In this document: positions 15,814-26,315 of the stretch, piece by piece
How positions within the stretch are numbered: position 1 is the first letter of the stretch
How the letters are laid out: every line of letters starts with the position of its first letter
Assembly (NCBI RefSeq): GCF_000380085.1
Contig: NZ_KB904538.1
Location: 272,187-336,186, forward strand
Direction of reading: 5' to 3'
Length of the DNA stretch: 64,000 nucleotides
Origin: Streptococcus merionis DSM 19192
GTDB lineage: Bacteria; Bacillota; Bacilli; Lactobacillales; Streptococcaceae
The notes under the pieces: generated by a model
What the model was told of the DNA's origin: nothing
Seen by the model: only the letters and a program-made list of their open reading frames with translations
Databases searched by the model: none
Translations under genes and position numbers: made by a program

Positions 15814-18800
15814 TTAAATCGGTTGTGTCAGGAAGCTTCTGCTTTCCAAAACTTTAAGCATAGCGTTAGCTGTATCCAGGGCGGTGAAGAGAGGAACACC
15901 GCTTTCGACAGCTGCTTGGCGAATCATCGCACCGTGTTGACCTGCAGTACGCTTGGTACCAACCGTGTTGATGATGGCTTGAACCTTGCCCTGACGAATA
16001 AGACTGAGAATATCTTCATCATTTTCGCCAATTTTAGCGACGCTTCGAGCGAGAACGCCTTGACTTGTCAAGAATTGAGCTGTTCCTGCGGTTGCTAAGA
16101 TACCGTAGCCGATATTTTGGAAACGGCGCGCCATCTCGACAATCTCATTTTTACTGTCATCTGCAATGGTAAAAATGACGTTGCCGAAGGTTGGCAGGTG
16201 CAGATAGCTCGCTTCAAAGGCCTTGTAAAGGGCTTTTTCAAGCGTAGCATCAGAACCCATAACCTCACCGGTCGATTTCATCTCAGGTCCTAAGAGACTA
16301 TCGACCTTGGCCAATTTAGTGAAAGAGAAGACTGGTGCTTTGACATGCACCTGTTGGCTCTCTGGGTAAAGACCATCTGAATAACCAAGAGCAGCTAAGG
16401 TTTTCCCTAAAATCAACTGAGTAGCTACTTGAGCCATCGGAATCCCCGTCACCTTGGACAAAAATGGTACCGTGCGACTAGCACGTGGATTGACTTCAAT
16501 GACAAAGACTTGCTCGTCTTTGATGACAAACTGAATGTTCATCATGCCAACACAATTAAGACCGACAGCTAAACGTTTAGTATAGTCTACAATGGTATCT
16601 TGAACCTGCTTAGATAGTGTTTGCGGTGGGTAAACTGCCATGGAGTCTCCTGAGTGAACCCCTGCTCGCTCGATGTGTTCCATAATGCCAGGAATAAGGA
16701 CATGGGTCCCATCTGAGATGGCATCCACCTCACATTCCTGCCCAACGATATAAGAATCAACGAGGACTGGATGGTCAGGACTGGCCTTGACCGCTGTCCG
16801 CATATAAGTCCGAAGATCTGCTTCGTTCTCAACGATTTCCATAGCTCGGCCGCCGAGCACATAGGACGGCCGCACGAGGACAGGAAAACCAATCTTGCGG
16901 GCTGCTTCAACCGCTTCTTCCTCATTAGTTGCAGTTTGTCCTGGTGGCTGTGGAATGCTCAAATCTTTCAAGGCTTTTTCAAACAAATCACGATCTTCTG
17001 CACGATCCAAGTCCCTTACCTGAGTACCGAGGATCTTGACACCTGCTTCTGCCAACGGTCCAGCCAGATTAATCGCCGTTTGCCCACCAAACTGCAGCAC
17101 AACCCCAAGAGGCTGTTCGAGGTCAATGACATTCATGACATCTTCAAATGTTAATGGCTCGAAGTAAAGTTTATCAGAAATTGAGAAGTCTGTTGATACC
17201 GTCTCTGGATTTGAATTCATGATAATGGCTTCATAACCTGCTGCTTGAATAGCCTTAACAGAATGAACAGTCGCATAGTCAAACTCCACTCCTTGCCCAA
17301 TCCGAATCGGACCTGATCCCAATACGAGAACAGATGGTTTTTCAGAGCGAATGGATTCATTTTCAAAAGCGTAGGTTGAGTAGAAATAAGGCGTCTCAGA
17401 GGCAAACTCGGCTGCACAGGTGTCAACCATTTTGTAGACTGGCAAAATGTGATTCTCTAGACGCAATTGACGAACTTCAGCTGGACTGCTATTCCAAAGA
17501 TCAGCAATTTTACGATCGGCAAAACCGTTTTGCTTGGCTAATTTCAGAACAGTCAAGTCTTGCGGCGCTCGGCTGAGAGCTTGTTCGATTTCAAAAATAT
17601 GGAACAACTTGTCTAAGAAGAAAGCATCTATTTTGGTCAGCTCTGCCAGCTCCTCAACCGCGTAGCCACGGCGTATAGCCTCTGATAGGTAAAAAAGACG
17701 GTCATCCTGAGCCTTGAGCAGTTTTTCAACCAAAAGCTCATCTGAAACAGACGCCAACTCAGGCATTTCATTGTGAGAAACACCGATTTCAAGAGAACGA
17801 CAGGCCTTGAGGAGACTTTCCTCAATGTTACGACCGATGGCCATCACTTCGCCAGTCGCTTTCATCTGAGTTCCGAGACGGCGTTCCCCATGTTCAAACT
17901 TGTCAAATGGGAAACGAGGAATCTTGGCCACAACATAGTCTAAGGCAGGCTCAAACATGGCATAGGTCGAGCCTGTCACGGGATTAATCATCTCATCCAG
18001 AGTCAAGCCAACTGCAATCTTAGCAGCCAACTTAGCAATGGGGTAACCAGTTGCTTTAGAAGCTAAGGCAGAGGAGCGTGACACGCGGGGATTAACCTCG
18101 ATGACATAGTATTTGAAGCTGTGCGGATCAAGGGCCAACTGAACATTACAACCACCCTCAATCTTCAGAGCACGAATAATCTTGAGACTAGCATCGCGCA
18201 ACAGTTGATTTTCAATATCAGACAAGGTTTGGGTCGGCGCAAAGACGATCGAATCACCTGTGTGAATGCCAACAGGGTCAAAGTTTTCCATATTGCAGAC
18301 AACAAGAGCATTATCAGCAGAATCGCGCATGACCTCGTACTCAATTTCCTTAAAGCCAGCGATAGAGCGCTCAATCAAGCACTGGGTTACTGGAGATAAT
18401 TTCAAACCGTTTTCCGCAATCTCACGCAAGTCTTCTTCATTGGCGCACATACCGCCACCAGTACCACCAAGGGTAAAGGCAGGACGGACAATGACAGGGT
18501 AGCCAATACGAGCTGCAAAATCAACTGCTTCTTCAACGGTGTTGACAATCTCAGACTCTGGAATCGGCTGATCCAGCTCTTCCATGAGTTGCTTGAAAAG
18601 GTCACGATCCTCGGCCTGATCAATGGCAGAAAGCTTTGTCCCCAAAAGTTCCACACCAAGTTCATCTAGGACACCTGCTTTTGACAAAAGCATCGCCATA
18701 TTAAGACCAGTTTGACCACCGAGAGTTGGTAAGAGTGCATCAGGACGCTCTTTACGCAGGATACGGCTTACAAATTCCAGAGTAATTGGCTCGATGTAGA

Positions 18801-18990
18801 CCCTATCAGCAATCTCCTTATCAGTCATGATAGTGGCAGGGTTTGAATTGACCAGAACAACCTGATAGCCTTCTTCTTTAAGAGCTAAGCAGGCCTGAGT
18901 CCCAGCGTAGTCAAATTCGGCTGCTTGACCAATCACAATTGGCCCTGAGCCAATTACCATAATTTTTTTAATATCAGTACGTTTTGGCAT
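15814..18990 (-). CDS. carB: Carbamoyl-phosphate synthase large subunit
   Basis: CarB uses ammonia from CarA, bicarbonate and two ATP to make carbamoyl phosphate for pyrimidines and arginine. The 1058 residues hold two homologous ATP-grasp halves: [20 protein letters not shown] at residue 8 and [20 protein letters not shown] near 555, each followed by VNPRxSR motifs, plus a C-terminal MGS-like regulatory domain. The start at 18990 ([10 protein letters not shown]) follows family convention; no Shine-Dalgarno is evident before it. It lies 474 nt after carA, unusually far for these partners. Confidence 0.97.
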   Translation of the reverse strand: MPKRTDIKKIMVIGSGPIVIGQAAEFDYAGTQACLALKEEGYQVVLVNSNPATIMTDKEIADRVYIEPITLEFVSRILRKERPDALLPTLGGQTGLNMAMLLSKAGVLDELGVELLGTKLSAIDQAEDRDLFKQLMEELDQPIPESEIVNTVEEAVDFAARIGYPVIVRPAFTLGGTGGGMCANEEDLREIAENGLKLSPVTQCLIERSIAGFKEIEYEVMRDSADNALVVCNMENFDPVGIHTGDSIVFAPTQTLSDIENQLLRDASLKIIRALKIEGGCNVQLALDPHSFKYYVIEVNPRVSRSSALASKATGYPIAKLAAKIAVGLTLDEMINPVTGSTYAMFEPALDYVVAKIPRFPFDKFEHGERRLGTQMKATGEVMAIGRNIEESLLKACRSLEIGVSHNEMPELASVSDELLVEKLLKAQDDRLFYLSEAIRRGYAVEELAELTKIDAFFLDKLFHIFEIEQALSRAPQDLTVLKLAKQNGFADRKIADLWNSSPAEVRQLRLENHILPVYKMVDTCAAEFASETPYFYSTYAFENESIRSEKPSVLVLGSGPIRIGQGVEFDYATVHSVKAIQAAGYEAIIMNSNPETVSTDFSISDKLYFEPLTFEDVMNVIDLEQPLGVVLQFGGQTAINLAGPLAEAGVKILGTQVRDLDRAEDRDLFEKALKDLSIPQPPGQTATNEEEAVEAARKIGFPVLVRPSYVLGGRAMEIVENEADLRTYMRTAVKASPDHPVLVDSYIVGQECEVDAISDGTHVLIPGIMEHIERAGVHSGDSMAVYPPQTLSKQVQDTIVDYTKRLAVGLNCVGMMNIQFVIKDEQVFVIEVNPRASRTVPFLSKVTGIPMAQVATQLILGKTLAALGYSDGLYPESQQVHVKAPVFSFTKLAKVDSLLGPEMKSTGEVMGSDATLEKALYKAFEASYLHLPTFGNVIFTIADDSKNEIVEMARRFQNIGYGILATAGTAQFLTSQGVLARSVAKIGENDEDILSLIRQGKVQAIINTVGTKRTAGQHGAMIRQAAVESGVPLFTALDTANAMLKVLESRSFLTQPI

Positions 18991-19464
18991 AATTGAGATA
19001 TAAAGATATTCAGCGGACATAGGCAGACTAAAACATAAACTAAACCAACTTTGTCACTTCACCCCGCGCGGTTGTGATAGTTCACAATTGCCTAAACAAG
19101 CAGAACTCATAATCAACCTCTAGGTGATGAAAATGGTGACAAAAACGTTTACATCAGTTTTTTGCCACATGCCGCAGTCCGTTCATTTTAGAACACAAGA
19201 CTGAAACCTTTGTTTTCCTTTCTTCATTTGCTACCTCACAGGATAGCTTTAAACTCGCTTTATCAGGCGTTGGGACGGGAATTGACTTTTTTTAAACAGT
19301 AGCAAAAATTCATAGCTAAACTGGTCTCAAGAGATTGAGCATAAGAAAGCAAGGTTTACTAGGTCTTACTCTCCTTGCACAATCCAGAATCCTTTTAATA
19401 GCTATAACATTATAGGTACAGTCGGCCCAACAGGGCGAACGTTACAAAGTTAACTTCTTTGAGA
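18991..19464 (-). other. 474-nt carA-carB gap with a possible upstream mini-ORF
   Basis: No protein-coding gene longer than 60 codons is present. On the minus strand an 18-codon ORF (19110-19054, MSSACLGNCELSQPRGVK) has AGAGG 7 nt before its ATG and contains a TTGTGA / TCACAA hairpin. A GCAAGG / CCTTGC stem lies further upstream, and TATAAT occurs near 19412. These may be a carB-specific leader; nothing here is proven. Confidence 0.3.
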
Positions 19465-20553
19465 TTACGCTTTCTGCTCTGCTCCCTTAAAATGATCCAT
19501 CAGCTCCATAAAATCATCAAAGAGATAGCTAGCGTCATGTGGACCAGGTGCAGCATCCGGATGAAATTGGACCGAAAAAGCTGGAAAATCGCGGTGACGA
19601 ACACCTTCGACAGACCTGTCGTTAATCTCTTCATGAGTGATGATAAGACTGTCTGGCAAGTGTTCACGTGACACCGCAAACCCATGGTTTTGACTGGTAA
19701 AATCAACACGTCCTGTTGCGATCTCGCGAACCGCATGGTTAAAGCCACGGTGACCGAAGGTCATTTTGTAAGTTGAAGCCCCATTGGCCTTGCTAAAAAG
19801 CTGATGGCCCATACAGATTCCAAATAGTGGAATTTTACCTTGAATGCCTCGAATCATGTCAAGCGCCCATGGCACATCGTCTGGATTGCCAGGACCATTT
19901 GACAACATGACACCATCTGGATCAAGAGCCAAAATCGTTTCCGCAGTTGTGTCATGCGGCACAACCGTTACATTGCACTCACGCTTGGCCAATTCCCGCA
20001 AAATAGAATGCTTCAAGCCGAAATCAACAAGAACCACATTGCGCCCGACACCTGGTGCAGGATAGGCTGTCTTTGTTGAAACCTGAGCGATATTATCGGT
20101 CGGCAAAACTGTCGCTCGCAATTGATCCAATTGATGTTCCAAATTATCTCCAATATTTGACAAGGTCGCCTTCATCGTCCCGTGTTTTCGGATAATTCGA
20201 GTTAAGGCACGGGTGTCAATCCCAGCAATTCCCGGAATGTTTTTGGCCTTTAAAAACTGATCTAAGGTCATCTGATGACGCCAATTACTGCCTTTACGCG
20301 CCCATTCATACACAACAACTCCACGGCAGGTCGGCTGAATCGACTCATAATCATCACGGTTGATACCGTAATTTCCAATCATCGGATAAGTAAAGGTTAA
20401 AATCTGCCCATTGTAAGACTGGTCTGTAATCGATTCTTGATAGCCCGTCATCCCCGTACTAAAGACCAATTCACCGGTTGCATCACAGTTCGCACCGAAA
20501 GCTTCCCCTTCAAACACCGTACCATCTTCTAAGATTAAACGTCTTCTTGCCAT
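19465..20553 (-). CDS. carA: Carbamoyl-phosphate synthase small subunit
   Basis: CarA is the glutaminase that feeds ammonia to CarB. The 362-residue protein shows the class I amidotransferase Cys in [11 protein letters not shown] near 245 and the His/Glu triad end in [15 protein letters not shown] near 335. The start at 20553 ([16 protein letters not shown]) has AAAGGGAG upstream, which excludes the longer open frame. It is 22 nt after pyrB, in the same operon. Confidence 0.97.
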   Translation of the reverse strand: MARRRLILEDGTVFEGEAFGANCDATGELVFSTGMTGYQESITDQSYNGQILTFTYPMIGNYGINRDDYESIQPTCRGVVVYEWARKGSNWRHQMTLDQFLKAKNIPGIAGIDTRALTRIIRKHGTMKATLSNIGDNLEHQLDQLRATVLPTDNIAQVSTKTAYPAPGVGRNVVLVDFGLKHSILRELAKRECNVTVVPHDTTAETILALDPDGVMLSNGPGNPDDVPWALDMIRGIQGKIPLFGICMGHQLFSKANGASTYKMTFGHRGFNHAVREIATGRVDFTSQNHGFAVSREHLPDSLIITHEEINDRSVEGVRHRDFPAFSVQFHPDAAPGPHDASYLFDDFMELMDHFKGAEQKA

Positions 20554-20575
20554 TATCGCTCCCTTTATCGCTAAA

Positions 20576-21502
20576 CTAAGCCCGACCTTGTAGCACAGCT
20601 TCAATGATAGCCATCCGCACAAACACACCATTTGTCATCTGCGCAACAATCCGTGATTTTGGTGCTTCAACCAAGTGATCGTCAATCTCTACATCCCGAT
20701 TGACCGGTGCAGGGTGCATGACAATGGCATTATCTTTCAATAAATCATAACGCGCCTGTGTCAAACCGAATTGACTATTATAGGCTTCTTTAGAAAAACT
20801 CGTTTCTCCATCGTGACGCTCGTGTTGCACACGCAAAAGCATGACCACATCAAGTTCTGTGATGACGTCATCAATTGCTACATGACGACCATAAACATCA
20901 AACTCTGAGGAGTACCATTCAGCTGGACCTGTAAAATAAAGGGTTGCCCCCAAACGTTTCAGGATTTCCATATTTGATTTGGCAACACGAGAGTGGGTCA
21001 AGTCGCCACAAATGGCTATTTTCAGCCCTTCAAAATAACCAAACTCTTCATAAATCGTCATCAAATCAAGAAGCGACTGGCTCGGATGTTGACCAGATCC
21101 GTCACCACCATTAACAATGGCACAGCGGATACTATCGCTCTCAACCAATTCCTTATAGTAATCCACATCAGGGTGGCGAATCACACAGACATCTGTCCCC
21201 AGCGCTGACATGGTTAACACTGTATCATAAAGCGTCTCTCCCTTATTCACTGAGCTGGTCTTGGCATCAAAATCTACCAAATCAAGCCCTAACTTCATCT
21301 CAGCTACTTCAAAGGATTTATGTGTCCGTGTTGAAGATTCAAAGAAAAGGTTTGCCGCAAAATATTGACGTTGCGGTGTAAACGTTGCGCGATTATTCTT
21401 AAAATCCGAACCTCTGGTAATCAATCCCAGCACTTCTTCATTTGTTAGCCATTCCATACTAACCAGATTTTGTAGGGAAACTTGACCATTTAAAATTGAC
21501 AT
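20576..21502 (-). CDS. pyrB: Aspartate carbamoyltransferase catalytic subunit
   Basis: PyrB joins carbamoyl phosphate to aspartate, the committed pyrimidine step. The 308-residue protein has the carbamoyl-phosphate loop [16 protein letters not shown] near 52 and [11 protein letters not shown] near 263. The start at 21502 ([13 protein letters not shown]) follows AAAGGAG; the upstream 30 in-frame codons are not part of the gene. No regulatory pyrI subunit is nearby, as usual in Firmicutes. Confidence 0.97.
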   Translation of the reverse strand: MSILNGQVSLQNLVSMEWLTNEEVLGLITRGSDFKNNRATFTPQRQYFAANLFFESSTRTHKSFEVAEMKLGLDLVDFDAKTSSVNKGETLYDTVLTMSALGTDVCVIRHPDVDYYKELVESDSIRCAIVNGGDGSGQHPSQSLLDLMTIYEEFGYFEGLKIAICGDLTHSRVAKSNMEILKRLGATLYFTGPAEWYSSEFDVYGRHVAIDDVITELDVVMLLRVQHERHDGETSFSKEAYNSQFGLTQARYDLLKDNAIVMHPAPVNRDVEIDDHLVEAPKSRIVAQMTNGVFVRMAIIEAVLQGRA

Positions 21503-21923
21503 GAGAACTCCTTTTCGTTTATGTGAGTGAGTTAATAGACTTGTTCGGAAAACTACCATAATTTTTTCATGATGAGCTAGAAATCCCAGCATGCAGACGC
21601 TATCCGACCAAGTTTAAGGTAAGAATTTGTGTTCACAAGCAAGATACTTGAGAAAGGCAATATTTTTTGATTATCCAAACAGTTTTTGATGAGGTAGAGG
21701 TTCCCCATCAAAGGCTAACAACGACTGTAAAAAACGTACACTTTCGACTAGGGTTTTAAGATTGCAAATTGCAGGATTGATATGATTTTAGTATCATTAC
21801 CACTTCTCCAAGCTGCTACGTTAAGCTGTTTTCACTGAGCAAAATAGCGAGTTCACTCTCTGCTAACAGCCTGAAAAGTGGCAAGACGAAACTTTTAAAA
21901 TGTATCTTTGCCAATAACGACTA
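21503..21923 (-). other. 421-nt pyrR-pyrB gap, possible second attenuator region
   Basis: No substantial gene is present. On the minus strand there is a 10-bp hairpin TTTGATGGGG / CCTCATCAAA (loop AACCTCTA) without a clear T tract. A GCAGAGAGTGA segment only loosely resembles the PyrR box. A 13-codon mini-ORF (21797-21756) has GGAG upstream. A pyrP permease gene, found here in some streptococci, is absent. Confidence 0.3.
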
Positions 21924-22624
<701 letters not shown>

Positions 22625-22691
22625 AAAAAAATCTAGCAGATAGTCAAAAACCGATCGTTTTTTGACAAATCGGTTTGACTGTTATGATATT

Positions 22692-23321
22692 TTAAGGTCT
22701 TACTTTTCGGCGAATACTCTTAAGGCCGTATAAAAGATAGCCTCCGATAATGTAGGCCACACAGATAACAACTACCCAACGTAGCACATAGCCCCAGCCA
22801 TATTTCGTTACATTAATGAAAAAGTAAGGAAAGGGACTATCTTTAGCATCTGGAATAGGAATCTTCGTTACCAAGCCATTAAAGAGGGCAAAAATGCAGT
22901 AAACTAACGGTGTCAGCGCCCAAAGGATCGGATCGAAAATTTTATACTGTCCCTGTTGATCAAAAATCAAGGTGTCCAGAAACATCAAGGCTGGTACTAA
23001 ATAATGACAAATAATGTTCTCTACCCGCCAAAAATCATCTGCAATCGGAGCCAACATAAAATGATAAACCACCATGGTAATCATGATAGCCATGGTCACA
23101 GCGGCCTTAAGTCGCAACACTTTTGGTGCAGACCAAACTGACTTAGGTTGCGTCATCATGAGGCGTACTTGATAAGTCATAAACAAAAAGACCATCGCGT
23201 TTGACAAAATAGTATAGTACATGAACATGTAGCCACCGTACTTGACCACTTCTAAGACTATACCAATCAAAGACAGCAATACAAGTTGCAGACGATAGTA
23301 AAGAATGTTTTGATCCTTCAT
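22692..23321 (-). CDS. Pr6Pr-like membrane protein
   Basis: This 209-residue protein has six or seven hydrophobic helices, with YYTILSNAMVFLFMTYQVRL near 35, VVYHFMLAP near 83 and HYLVPALMFLDTLIFD near 107. These conserved patches match the Pr6Pr / FAR-17a-AIG1-like membrane family, whose bacterial function is unknown. The start at 23321 (MKDQNILYY) has AAAGGTG upstream. It begins about one base after the phnA-like stop, so the two are cotranscribed. Confidence 0.75.
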   Translation of the reverse strand: MKDQNILYYRLQLVLLSLIGIVLEVVKYGGYMFMYYTILSNAMVFLFMTYQVRLMMTQPKSVWSAPKVLRLKAAVTMAIMITMVVYHFMLAPIADDFWRVENIICHYLVPALMFLDTLIFDQQGQYKIFDPILWALTPLVYCIFALFNGLVTKIPIPDAKDSPFPYFFINVTKYGWGYVLRWVVVICVAYIIGGYLLYGLKSIRRKVRP

Positions 23322-23322
23322 T

Positions 23323-23661
23323 TTACACCTTTTTAACAAACTCTGACTTGAGCTTCATAGCGCCAAAGCCGTCAATTTTACAGTCAATATTGTGATCGCC
23401 TTCAACTAGACGAATATTTTTGACACGAGTGCCTTGTTTGATGTCTTTAGGTGCTCCCTTAACTTTAAGATCCTTAATAACTGTAACAGTGTCACCGTCC
23501 TGCAATAGCGCACCGTTACTGTCTTTCACAACTAGACCTGCTTCCACTTCAGCTTTATCAGCTGGATTCCACTCGTGGGCACACTCTGGGCAGACAAGCA
23601 TCAGGCCATCTTCATAAGTATAAGGCGACTGGCATTGCGGGCAGTTTGGTAAAGTTTCCAT
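23323..23661 (-). CDS. YjdM/PhnA-like zinc-ribbon protein
   Basis: This 112-residue protein begins with a zinc ribbon ([13 protein letters not shown] then CPECAHEW, residues 8-31) followed by a small beta domain ([17 protein letters not shown]). The family is historically called PhnA, but there is no evidence for a role in phosphonate use. No phn genes are nearby. The Shine-Dalgarno is weak (GTGAG). Confidence 0.88.
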   Translation of the reverse strand: METLPNCPQCQSPYTYEDGLMLVCPECAHEWNPADKAEVEAGLVVKDSNGALLQDGDTVTVIKDLKVKGAPKDIKQGTRVKNIRLVEGDHNIDCKIDGFGAMKLKSEFVKKV

Positions 23662-23752
23662 TTTTGTATTCTCACTTTCATTTTCTAGGCTATATTATAG
23701 CAAAAATAGACCATCAAAACAAGGTTTCTGAAATTTTCAGGAATGCTTGAGT

Positions 23753-23781
23753 AAAAATCCTGCTATCATAGGACAGCAGGA
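23753..23781 (-). terminator. Intrinsic terminator downstream of brnQ
   Basis: TCCTGCT / AGCAGGA with a 10-nt loop is followed by TTTTT on the minus strand. The 23662-23923 interval holds nothing else I recognise. Confidence 0.8.
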
Positions 23782-23923
23782 CTAAGGCTATATGTTCGCA
23801 AGCAAGTTGCTTAGATTTTTGTTGCTTTGATGGGCTACTGGTTATCTGCATATTTCTAAACAATTGAACTGCTGATATCGTCATGTCTCCATCACATTAA
23901 AGACAGAAATGTTAGTGGTATTT

Positions 23924-25273
23924 TTAAGACTTCTTATTTGGTAAGGGGGCTACACTGACCGGCCACAAAAAGCCAATCACAAGCCCCACAAGGGTAGGCA
24001 CGATCCATCCCATACCAATCGCTGAGAATGGCAAGATGCTGTGCGCTAAAGAAACGATGGACGACACTACTGGATTGGTACTCCAAGGCGAACTCGCCAA
24101 ACCGTCTACAATAGCTGGTAACAAGGTCAGATAAACCGTCCAGCGATAAACCGCTGCGTTGCCTTTGACCCATTTTTCCAAAAGCGCTAAAAGCACTAAG
24201 GCGATGGCCAGAGGGTAAATAAACATCAGCACTGGAATCGAGTAGGCAATGATGTTCGTCAAACCGACATTGGCAAAAATCATCGGAAAAATCGTCGTCA
24301 GAGCAAGGAAAGTACTATAAGATACTGACGGGAACATCTCCGCAAAAGTCTCAGAAAAAGCTGTCAAGAGCCCAACAGCGGTCTTCAAGCAACCAAGAAA
24401 AACAATCAAGGCTAAAAGAATAGAGCCTGCTGTTCCAAGATAATGTCCCGCAATTTGCGCTAGGGCAATGCCACCATTCTCAGAAAGCGCAAATTGACCA
24501 AGGCTTGTCGCACCAGCATAGGCAAGAAGACCATAAATCAAGCCCATCAAGACCATGCTGATAACACCTGACTTCACCATGTCAGTCGCAATTTGGCTCG
24601 GCTCTTTCACGCCAAGGTTCTTAAGAGCAGAAATAACCAAGATAGCAAAAGCAAGAGCCGCTAACACATCAAGCGTATTATAGCCTTCTAAAATACCCGT
24701 CGCAAAGGCATTTGACTGGTAGGCTTCCTGCACCATAGCTTGCGAACTAGCTCCCATGGGATTCACAACAACCATGATTAACAAAATTCCCAGCACAACT
24801 AAAAAGGCAGGATTAAGGTACTTTCCAACATAATCTAAGAGTTTGGTTGCTCTACGCGACATTATCCAAGCCAAAGCAAAGAAAAATACGGAGTATACTG
24901 CCAGAGCAACTGCATTTCCCTCGCCAACAAAGGGAACGAGACCAATCTGGAAGGATGTACTAGCCAGACGAGGAATTGCAAAGAAAGGACCGATCACCAA
25001 ATATAGCAAGACGGTAAAGAAGACACCGAATCGATGACCAACACGAGAAGCGAGTTCGTAGACACTCCTGCTACGCGTAAAAGCCATGCCGACAATAGCT
25101 AAAAACGGCAACCCAATAGCAGATACCAGAAACCCCAGAACTGCTTGCCAGACATTAGCTCCTGCTTCTTGACCCATATGAACTGGAAAAATCAGATTTC
25201 CTGCCCCAAACAGGATGCCAAAAAGCATTGACCCAATGGTGAAATAATCTTTTTTAGTGAGTGTTTTGGTCAT
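23924..25273 (-). CDS. brnQ: Branched-chain amino acid:cation symporter
   Basis: BrnQ (LIVCS family) imports Leu, Ile and Val with Na+ or H+. The 449-residue protein has about twelve membrane helices. The N-terminal FTIGSMLFGILFGAGNLIFPVHMGQEAG (split: FTIGSMLFGILFGAGN, then LIFPVHMGQEAG) is the family hallmark. Shine-Dalgarno AAAGGAG precedes ATG. A leader peptide rich in branched-chain residues and a terminator lie upstream, so transcription is probably controlled by attenuation. Confidence 0.95.
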   Translation of the reverse strand: MTKTLTKKDYFTIGSMLFGILFGAGNLIFPVHMGQEAGANVWQAVLGFLVSAIGLPFLAIVGMAFTRSRSVYELASRVGHRFGVFFTVLLYLVIGPFFAIPRLASTSFQIGLVPFVGEGNAVALAVYSVFFFALAWIMSRRATKLLDYVGKYLNPAFLVVLGILLIMVVVNPMGASSQAMVQEAYQSNAFATGILEGYNTLDVLAALAFAILVISALKNLGVKEPSQIATDMVKSGVISMVLMGLIYGLLAYAGATSLGQFALSENGGIALAQIAGHYLGTAGSILLALIVFLGCLKTAVGLLTAFSETFAEMFPSVSYSTFLALTTIFPMIFANVGLTNIIAYSIPVLMFIYPLAIALVLLALLEKWVKGNAAVYRWTVYLTLLPAIVDGLASSPWSTNPVVSSIVSLAHSILPFSAIGMGWIVPTLVGLVIGFLWPVSVAPLPNKKS

Positions 25274-25308
25274 ATAATCTCCTTTATGACATGTTTATAG
25301 TATAGTAA

Positions 25309-25420
25309 AACAAAACCACCCGCTCCATACAGAACAGGTGGTTAGTAGCTCCCATTCTGTGGTCATCACGAACAGGACTAGATACAAAATAGTACCAGTC
25401 CTTAATCCATAATGACCACA
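25309..25420 (-). promoter_or_regulatory. Attenuator of brnQ (pause hairpin, antiterminator, terminator)
   Basis: On the minus strand TGTGGTCAT (25420-25412, inside the leader peptide's Leu-Val-Val-Ile codons) pairs with ATGACCACA (25366-25358). ACAGAA (25360-25355) can instead pair with TTCTGT (25334-25329). AACCACC (25343-25337) pairs with GGTGGTT (25320-25314), followed by TTGTTTT, as terminator. This is the classical 1:2 / 2:3 / 3:4 layout. Confidence 0.7.
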
Positions 25421-25446
25421 AGTGCAACATTAAAACATGCTACCAT
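25402..25446 (-). CDS. Leader peptide of brnQ, rich in branched-chain residues
   Basis: This 14-residue ORF reads MVACFNVALVVIMD and ends in TAA. It has a strong Shine-Dalgarno (GAGGAG, 6 nt before ATG) and lies about 30 nt after the promoter. Six of its 14 residues are Val, Leu or Ile, four of them consecutive (Leu-Val-Val-Ile), and those codons form the 5' arm of the pause hairpin. I infer that ribosome stalling when these tRNAs are uncharged permits brnQ transcription. Too short for homology; the call rests on position and composition. Confidence 0.7.
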   Translation of the reverse strand: MVACFNVALVVIMD

Positions 25447-25478
25447 GAGAGACTCCTCTTTTCGATTACTATTGCCCT

Positions 25479-25507
25479 ATTATACCCTAAGATAGACCGT
25501 TGCGCAA
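25479..25507 (-). promoter_or_regulatory. Promoter of the brnQ leader
   Basis: TTGCGC (25507-25502), a 17-nt spacer and TATAAT (25484-25479) on the minus strand. Confidence 0.75.
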
Positions 25508-25534
25508 GAGGAATGATGTAAAAATGTTAAAAAC

Positions 25535-25589
25535 GAGAGTGAGACAGACAGTCATGATAGCTTCTCCCATGTCTTGAAATTGAAGATTA
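25535..25589. repeat. Partial copy of the GTGAGACAGAC intergenic element
   Basis: GAGAGTGAGACAGACAG starts the copy and TTGAAGATTA ends it; both blocks recur at 58754. No closing arm is seen, so the copy looks truncated. Confidence 0.5.
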
Positions 25590-25620
25590 GTGTGAAACCA
25601 AATTTTAAAGAAATTTTTAA

Positions 25621-25720
25621 TTTTTTATGTGTTTTATATATATCTTTTTCGTGTTTTTTATGTGTTTTTTGCAGATTTACATTTTTAGTTATTTAAATAA
25701 ATAAAAATATATGCTATAAT
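25621..25720 (+). promoter_or_regulatory. Promoter with helically phased direct repeats
   Basis: TGCTATAAT (25712-25720) lacks a good -35 (TTTAAA). GTGTTTT occurs upstream at 25629, 25651 and 25662, spaced by 22 and 11 bp within T-rich flanks. Such phasing fits an OmpR- or LytTR-type activator. The transcript would have a leader of about 100 nt. Confidence 0.5.
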
Positions 25721-25827
25721 TAATATGAAGTTAAGAGGCTTTACACTTATTCTACACTTATAAAATATTGTTTCTAATCCCGTTTAACTCTACTGCAAAA
25801 TAATGTAAAATAAAACGGAGGGCTAAC

Positions 25828-26205
25828 ATGAAAAAAAATCTACTGATATCGGCCGCCTCTCTTATCGGCGTCACTCTTTTAGGTTTGATCTTCTTTCAAT
25901 CAAAAGTCCAAAGCTCTACTAGTACAACTGTAGGTGATTCTCTCCCCGAAAATCAAACTATCCGAATTATGTATGAAAAATGGAGAAACGCTAGCGAAGA
26001 AGAAGTTAATGCTTACTTTCAACCGTTTAGTGATGATAAAAAAATTATCGCTGATCCATCAGGAGGTTTTCTAACCTCAATTGACGATAATTATACAGTG
26101 TCTAAAAGACAGGATTGGACTGGTCGTGACATAGTGCAGTCGTTTGATGATCCTAAGGTTGCTGCCACCATCGGCGAAGTAAAAGCTTATTTAAGAGAGC
26201 ATTAA
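25828..26205 (+). CDS. Small exported or membrane-anchored protein, unknown
   Basis: This 125-residue protein has a basic start, one hydrophobic segment (residues 5-23, no lipobox Cys), then a soluble acidic domain. That domain contains TIRIMYEKWRNASEEEV near 45 and ends with QDWTGRDIVQSFDDPKVAATIGEVKAYLREH (key positions 96-125). The segment could be an uncleaved anchor or a signal peptide. GGAGGG precedes ATG. I do not recognise the family. It is a lone gene with its own promoter and terminator, and the phased repeats upstream suggest activator control. Confidence 0.75.
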   Translation: MKKNLLISAASLIGVTLLGLIFFQSKVQSSTSTTVGDSLPENQTIRIMYEKWRNASEEEVNAYFQPFSDDKKIIADPSGGFLTSIDDNYTVSKRQDWTGRDIVQSFDDPKVAATIGEVKAYLREH

Positions 26206-26247
26206 TTCTTAATTGTTCACAACTCATATTAAAGCCTTTTAACACAT

Positions 26248-26288
26248 AGAGTCTGAGACAGAGCATCATGATGTCCCAGACTCTTTTT
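26248..26288. terminator. Bidirectional terminator
   Basis: AGAGTCTG / CAGACTCT (8 bp) closes a loop containing CATCATGATG and is followed by TTTTT. It lies between convergent genes. Confidence 0.8.
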
Positions 26289-26315
26289 AGTATTTTAATG
26301 CCGTGCATCAAGCAT

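Noticed and set aside
15823..16098. 91-codon plus-strand ORF inside carB
   Set aside because: It is antisense to a well-conserved carB region, with no promoter or ribosome site of its own.
25725..25763. 12-codon mini-ORF (MKLRGFTLILHL) in the leader of the secreted-protein gene
   Set aside because: The ATG falls at the predicted transcription start, has no Shine-Dalgarno and no terminator follows, so attenuation is not supported.
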